Positions 61,389 through 64,000 of a stretch of DNA of 64,000 bases are shown one piece after another (positions within the stretch are counted from its first letter, which is position 1; every line of letters starts with the position of its first letter). A program made the translations under genes and the position numbers. This DNA is from Mangifera indica (Eukaryota > Streptophyta > Magnoliopsida > Sapindales > Anacardiaceae): NCBI RefSeq assembly GCF_011075055.1, contig NC_058155.1:9457537-9521536 (forward strand). The letters run 5' to 3'. Under the pieces are notes generated by a model. The model was not told where the DNA came from, searched no databases, and saw only the letters and a list, made by a program, of their open reading frames with translations.

Positions 61389-62624
61389 ATTGATCCCGTT
61401 GTAAGGATAAGGAAGCGACTGGCAATCTTACAGCCAACAGCTAATCATGTTCCGGGATTCCTTTCAATCCATGTTTTCTTTTCATTCTGAGTAAAATTAT
61501 GTCAACAAATAAATTGTATAAGTGGTATGTCCAAGTGGTATCGAATTAAGTGATTTTAAAATTTAAAAAAAAAAAGTAAATAATTATATATAAATATATG
61601 TCTATAATTTTACTCTTTCATTCTCTGGTTTTTCTCATCTTACAAATTTCACTGGACGCTTTATTAATTATAAAATAGTAATTAACAATGATCAAAATGG
61701 TGCTGGCTGACATACACGTTATTTGAGCTCACTCCGATGTAAAGTAAAATTGAAATCCATTTTATATGCATAGGTATATTAAATTTCTTGACCTAAATTT
61801 TCGAATTAAATTATTTTGTGTTTCTAACTAAACCGAATTAAATTAAAAATTTTCAATTTAATTTATATCCTAGATATATAAATTTTTCTACATACAATCA
61901 TCCCTAATACAGAAATAATGAAAAATTTTCTTTCTCTTCACCTCCCCATTCTCATGAAAAATTCTCATCTCCTTCTCTTTCTTATTCTCGTTAATAAAAT
62001 AATAAAATATTTATAAAATATTAGAATATACTTATAATAATTTAAAACTTTTAATAGTAATTCAATATTTAATATTAGAAAATATGTAAAGGAGAAGGTA
62101 AACCGAAGATGGGACAGTTTGGAGAAAGAATGAATCGATAATATATTTATTCACGTTCCTAATAGCAAAATCTTAATCATCCCCATTCCAATGTCTGTTT
62201 TTGTTTTCTATTAAGAAATCTCTCCCTTATTTGAGAAAAGAGTGGACTGAAAATTAGATATAAAAAGTATAATTATATATATATTTTGAATATACAAATA
62301 AATAAATATATATATATATAATTTGTATTATTAAATTATTAAATAATTTTAAATTAATAATAAAATAATATCTAATCATATGATGACAAGTCATATATAT
62401 ATATATATATATATATGTATTGGTATATTAAAAAGAGTACACATTCAAATTAATTTGATATCAGAAATCCAATGATCTTTTAAATGAGTTTTTTGATGCT
62501 GAGGATAAATCATTCTTTAGCATCTACATCTCAATGATTAAATATGAGAAACATTCTAATAATAATTTATGAATGAATACTTCATGATTGCTTAAAACTG
62601 AATTATCAGACGGTTCAAAATGAA
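61389..62624. other. Spacer between the GST gene and PPR pseudogene copy 2
   Basis: No gene is visible. The sequence is AT-rich with a TA run near 62394-62417. The GST promoter should be in the first few hundred bases, above 61256. Confidence 0.5.
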
Positions 62625-64000
62625 TGAATCTCAGGAAGCTAACTTGGAAGTAACATTTTCCGTTTGAAATTGCCCCGGCCCCGTGCAACGACGGTGATTC
62701 AATTCTGCGCAGACTCGGGCCACATGGTACCGTTTCAGAGCTCCGAATCATCTTTTGGCAGCTCTCGAATCGAAATACAAGAACGCACTCGAGGTTTTGT
62801 ATTCCTGCCTAAAGTTTTTTTATTGTGCTGGTGCCATTATTATTTTATTTTAGGAATATTTGATTGATGTTGCCGCCAAGTGCTTTTGCGAAACGTGCTT
62901 GCGAGTTCTCTGTTTAACAGCTTATTGCAAAAGCAATTAAAAACAAATAGTTTCTTTAGATATGTTTTCTTAATCTTTAAGCGCATTTTTAATTGGCATG
63001 AACAATTTCTCGAAAGCCTCAACTGTTCTGTTATTAATTATCGGCATACTGCGGAAAGAACCTTTTTATTTTAGATTCTGCAGTCGTTCAACCTGGTTTC
63101 ATTAGGGGTATGATTTTGGGGCATTATTCATTACAATTGTATCATCAAAAAAAAAAAAAAAGAAAGTTCTTTCAAATACATTCTCATGTTTCTGTTAGTA
63201 TACAAATTTTGACATGGGTGGAAACTCAAAACAATATCCGGATGTCAGCTACTGATTATGCCATCAGGTTGGAACTAATCATCAAAGTTCACAGTGGAGG
63301 AAGAAGAGTATTTAGCAAGCATACTCAACAGTGCTGCACGGAAATCTGCCTGTCGCCCTCTTCTTTGTGGTTATGGAGAAGAAAGGGCCGACAACAAAGC
63401 TGAGGCTTTCATGGTGAAACTGGGTGGCTCGGGGATGATTGTGACCCATCAACCATTTAGCTACTTCATATATAATAAAGTGCCCCTGTTATTCTGCAAT
63501 CGAAGCAAAACAAGATACCAGAACCTTTCTTTCCTACAACCTTTGGATGTATGCTTGTGCTGAGATTGCTGGGACCTCTTCTGTAGAAATGTTGAACTGG
63601 CATGGAGCTCCCTATCCACTCTAGCCAATGCTTGCATAAAAGCAGGACTTGTTAATCAAGCCTTGTGCCACTTAAACTTGCAGAGAAGAAGCTGTCTGCC
63701 TCTAATTGCCTCTGGTATCTTTTCCTTGTCACGCTCTATACCTCTTTGAGTGATAAGAAGGGAGTTCGTCCTGGGATGCTAGTAAAATTAAGAATGGGAC
63801 AATCACATGTGCCAGTTTCATCTGTATATTATCATGTTTAGTGGAGCTTAGTGATTTTTTGGTAGCCAAGAAAAGAGGATCTTTATGGAATGGGAGTCCA
63901 ACTGTAGACAATATGACATTAGAGCTTCTGATGTTCTTTTTGGTGCCTAAACGTGGAATGGACTGGTGGAAGAAACTGAACTGTTACATCTCCAAACATT
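62625..64000 (+). pseudogene. P-type PPR protein pseudogene, copy 2 (cut by window end)
   Basis: From GAATCTCAGGAAGC at 62625 the sequence parallels copy 1 (58711 onward) to the end of the window, with small indels. It carries WVETQNNIRMSATDYAIRLE, EEEYLASILNSAARKSACRP, AEAFMVKLGGSGMIVTHQPF and later fragments. An A-rich insertion is present near 63147-63161. The same frame breaks as in copy 1, such as GCCTAAACGTGG near 63943, show that the ancestor was already broken before duplication. The 3' part lies beyond the window. Confidence 0.85.

Overview
The window is nuclear DNA from a flowering plant, most likely a woody eudicot. It is strongly AT-rich. Genes are sparse and split by GT-AG introns, and the spaces between them are full of MITE-like elements, retrotransposon remnants and TA microsatellites. 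Every recognisable gene belongs to a plant family. I cannot name the species from sequence alone.

Layout, left to right. At 1.8-3.6 kb (+) is a four-exon 2-oxoglutarate/Fe(II) dioxygenase. At 5.8-6.9 kb (+) is an intronless ANTH-domain clathrin-assembly protein. At 10.9-14.5 kb (-) is an eight-exon MATE (DETOXIFICATION) transporter with a one-base frameshift in exon 3. From 14.5 to 22 kb the DNA is mostly AT-rich spacer with Ty3/gypsy fragments and a broken class III peroxidase. At 22.0-23.5 kb (+) is a proline-rich membrane protein resembling the xylem proteins TED6/TED7, with two compensating frameshifts in its repeat region. From 25.7 to about 45.9 kb there are three tandem segmental repeats. 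Each carries an intact two-exon purine permease (PUP) gene, a conserved promoter segment and, in the single intron, a degenerate tRNA-Ser(GCU) copy. The repeats also carry differently placed transposons: a MULE-type MITE, a 356-bp TRIM-like retroelement and two large palindromic elements. At 48.2-58.2 kb (-) is a 17-exon mitochondrial DnaJ gene like Arabidopsis ATJ1. It has an internal 21-residue triplication, and its largest intron holds a gypsy remnant with a hAT-like element nested inside. At 60.5-61.3 kb (-) is an intact tau-class glutathione S-transferase, flanked by two copies of the same broken PPR gene (58.7-60.4 kb and 62.6 kb to the window end).

The genes do not form a pathway or operon. 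The only local relationship is duplication: the PUP trio and the PPR pseudogene pair. I found no evidence for a new multi-gene system. The most informative signals are the tRNA pseudogenes carried inside the PUP introns, the very small TRIM with perfect target-site duplications, the paralogous empty sites that date transposon insertions, and the reading-frame events in the TED7-like, MATE and DnaJ genes.
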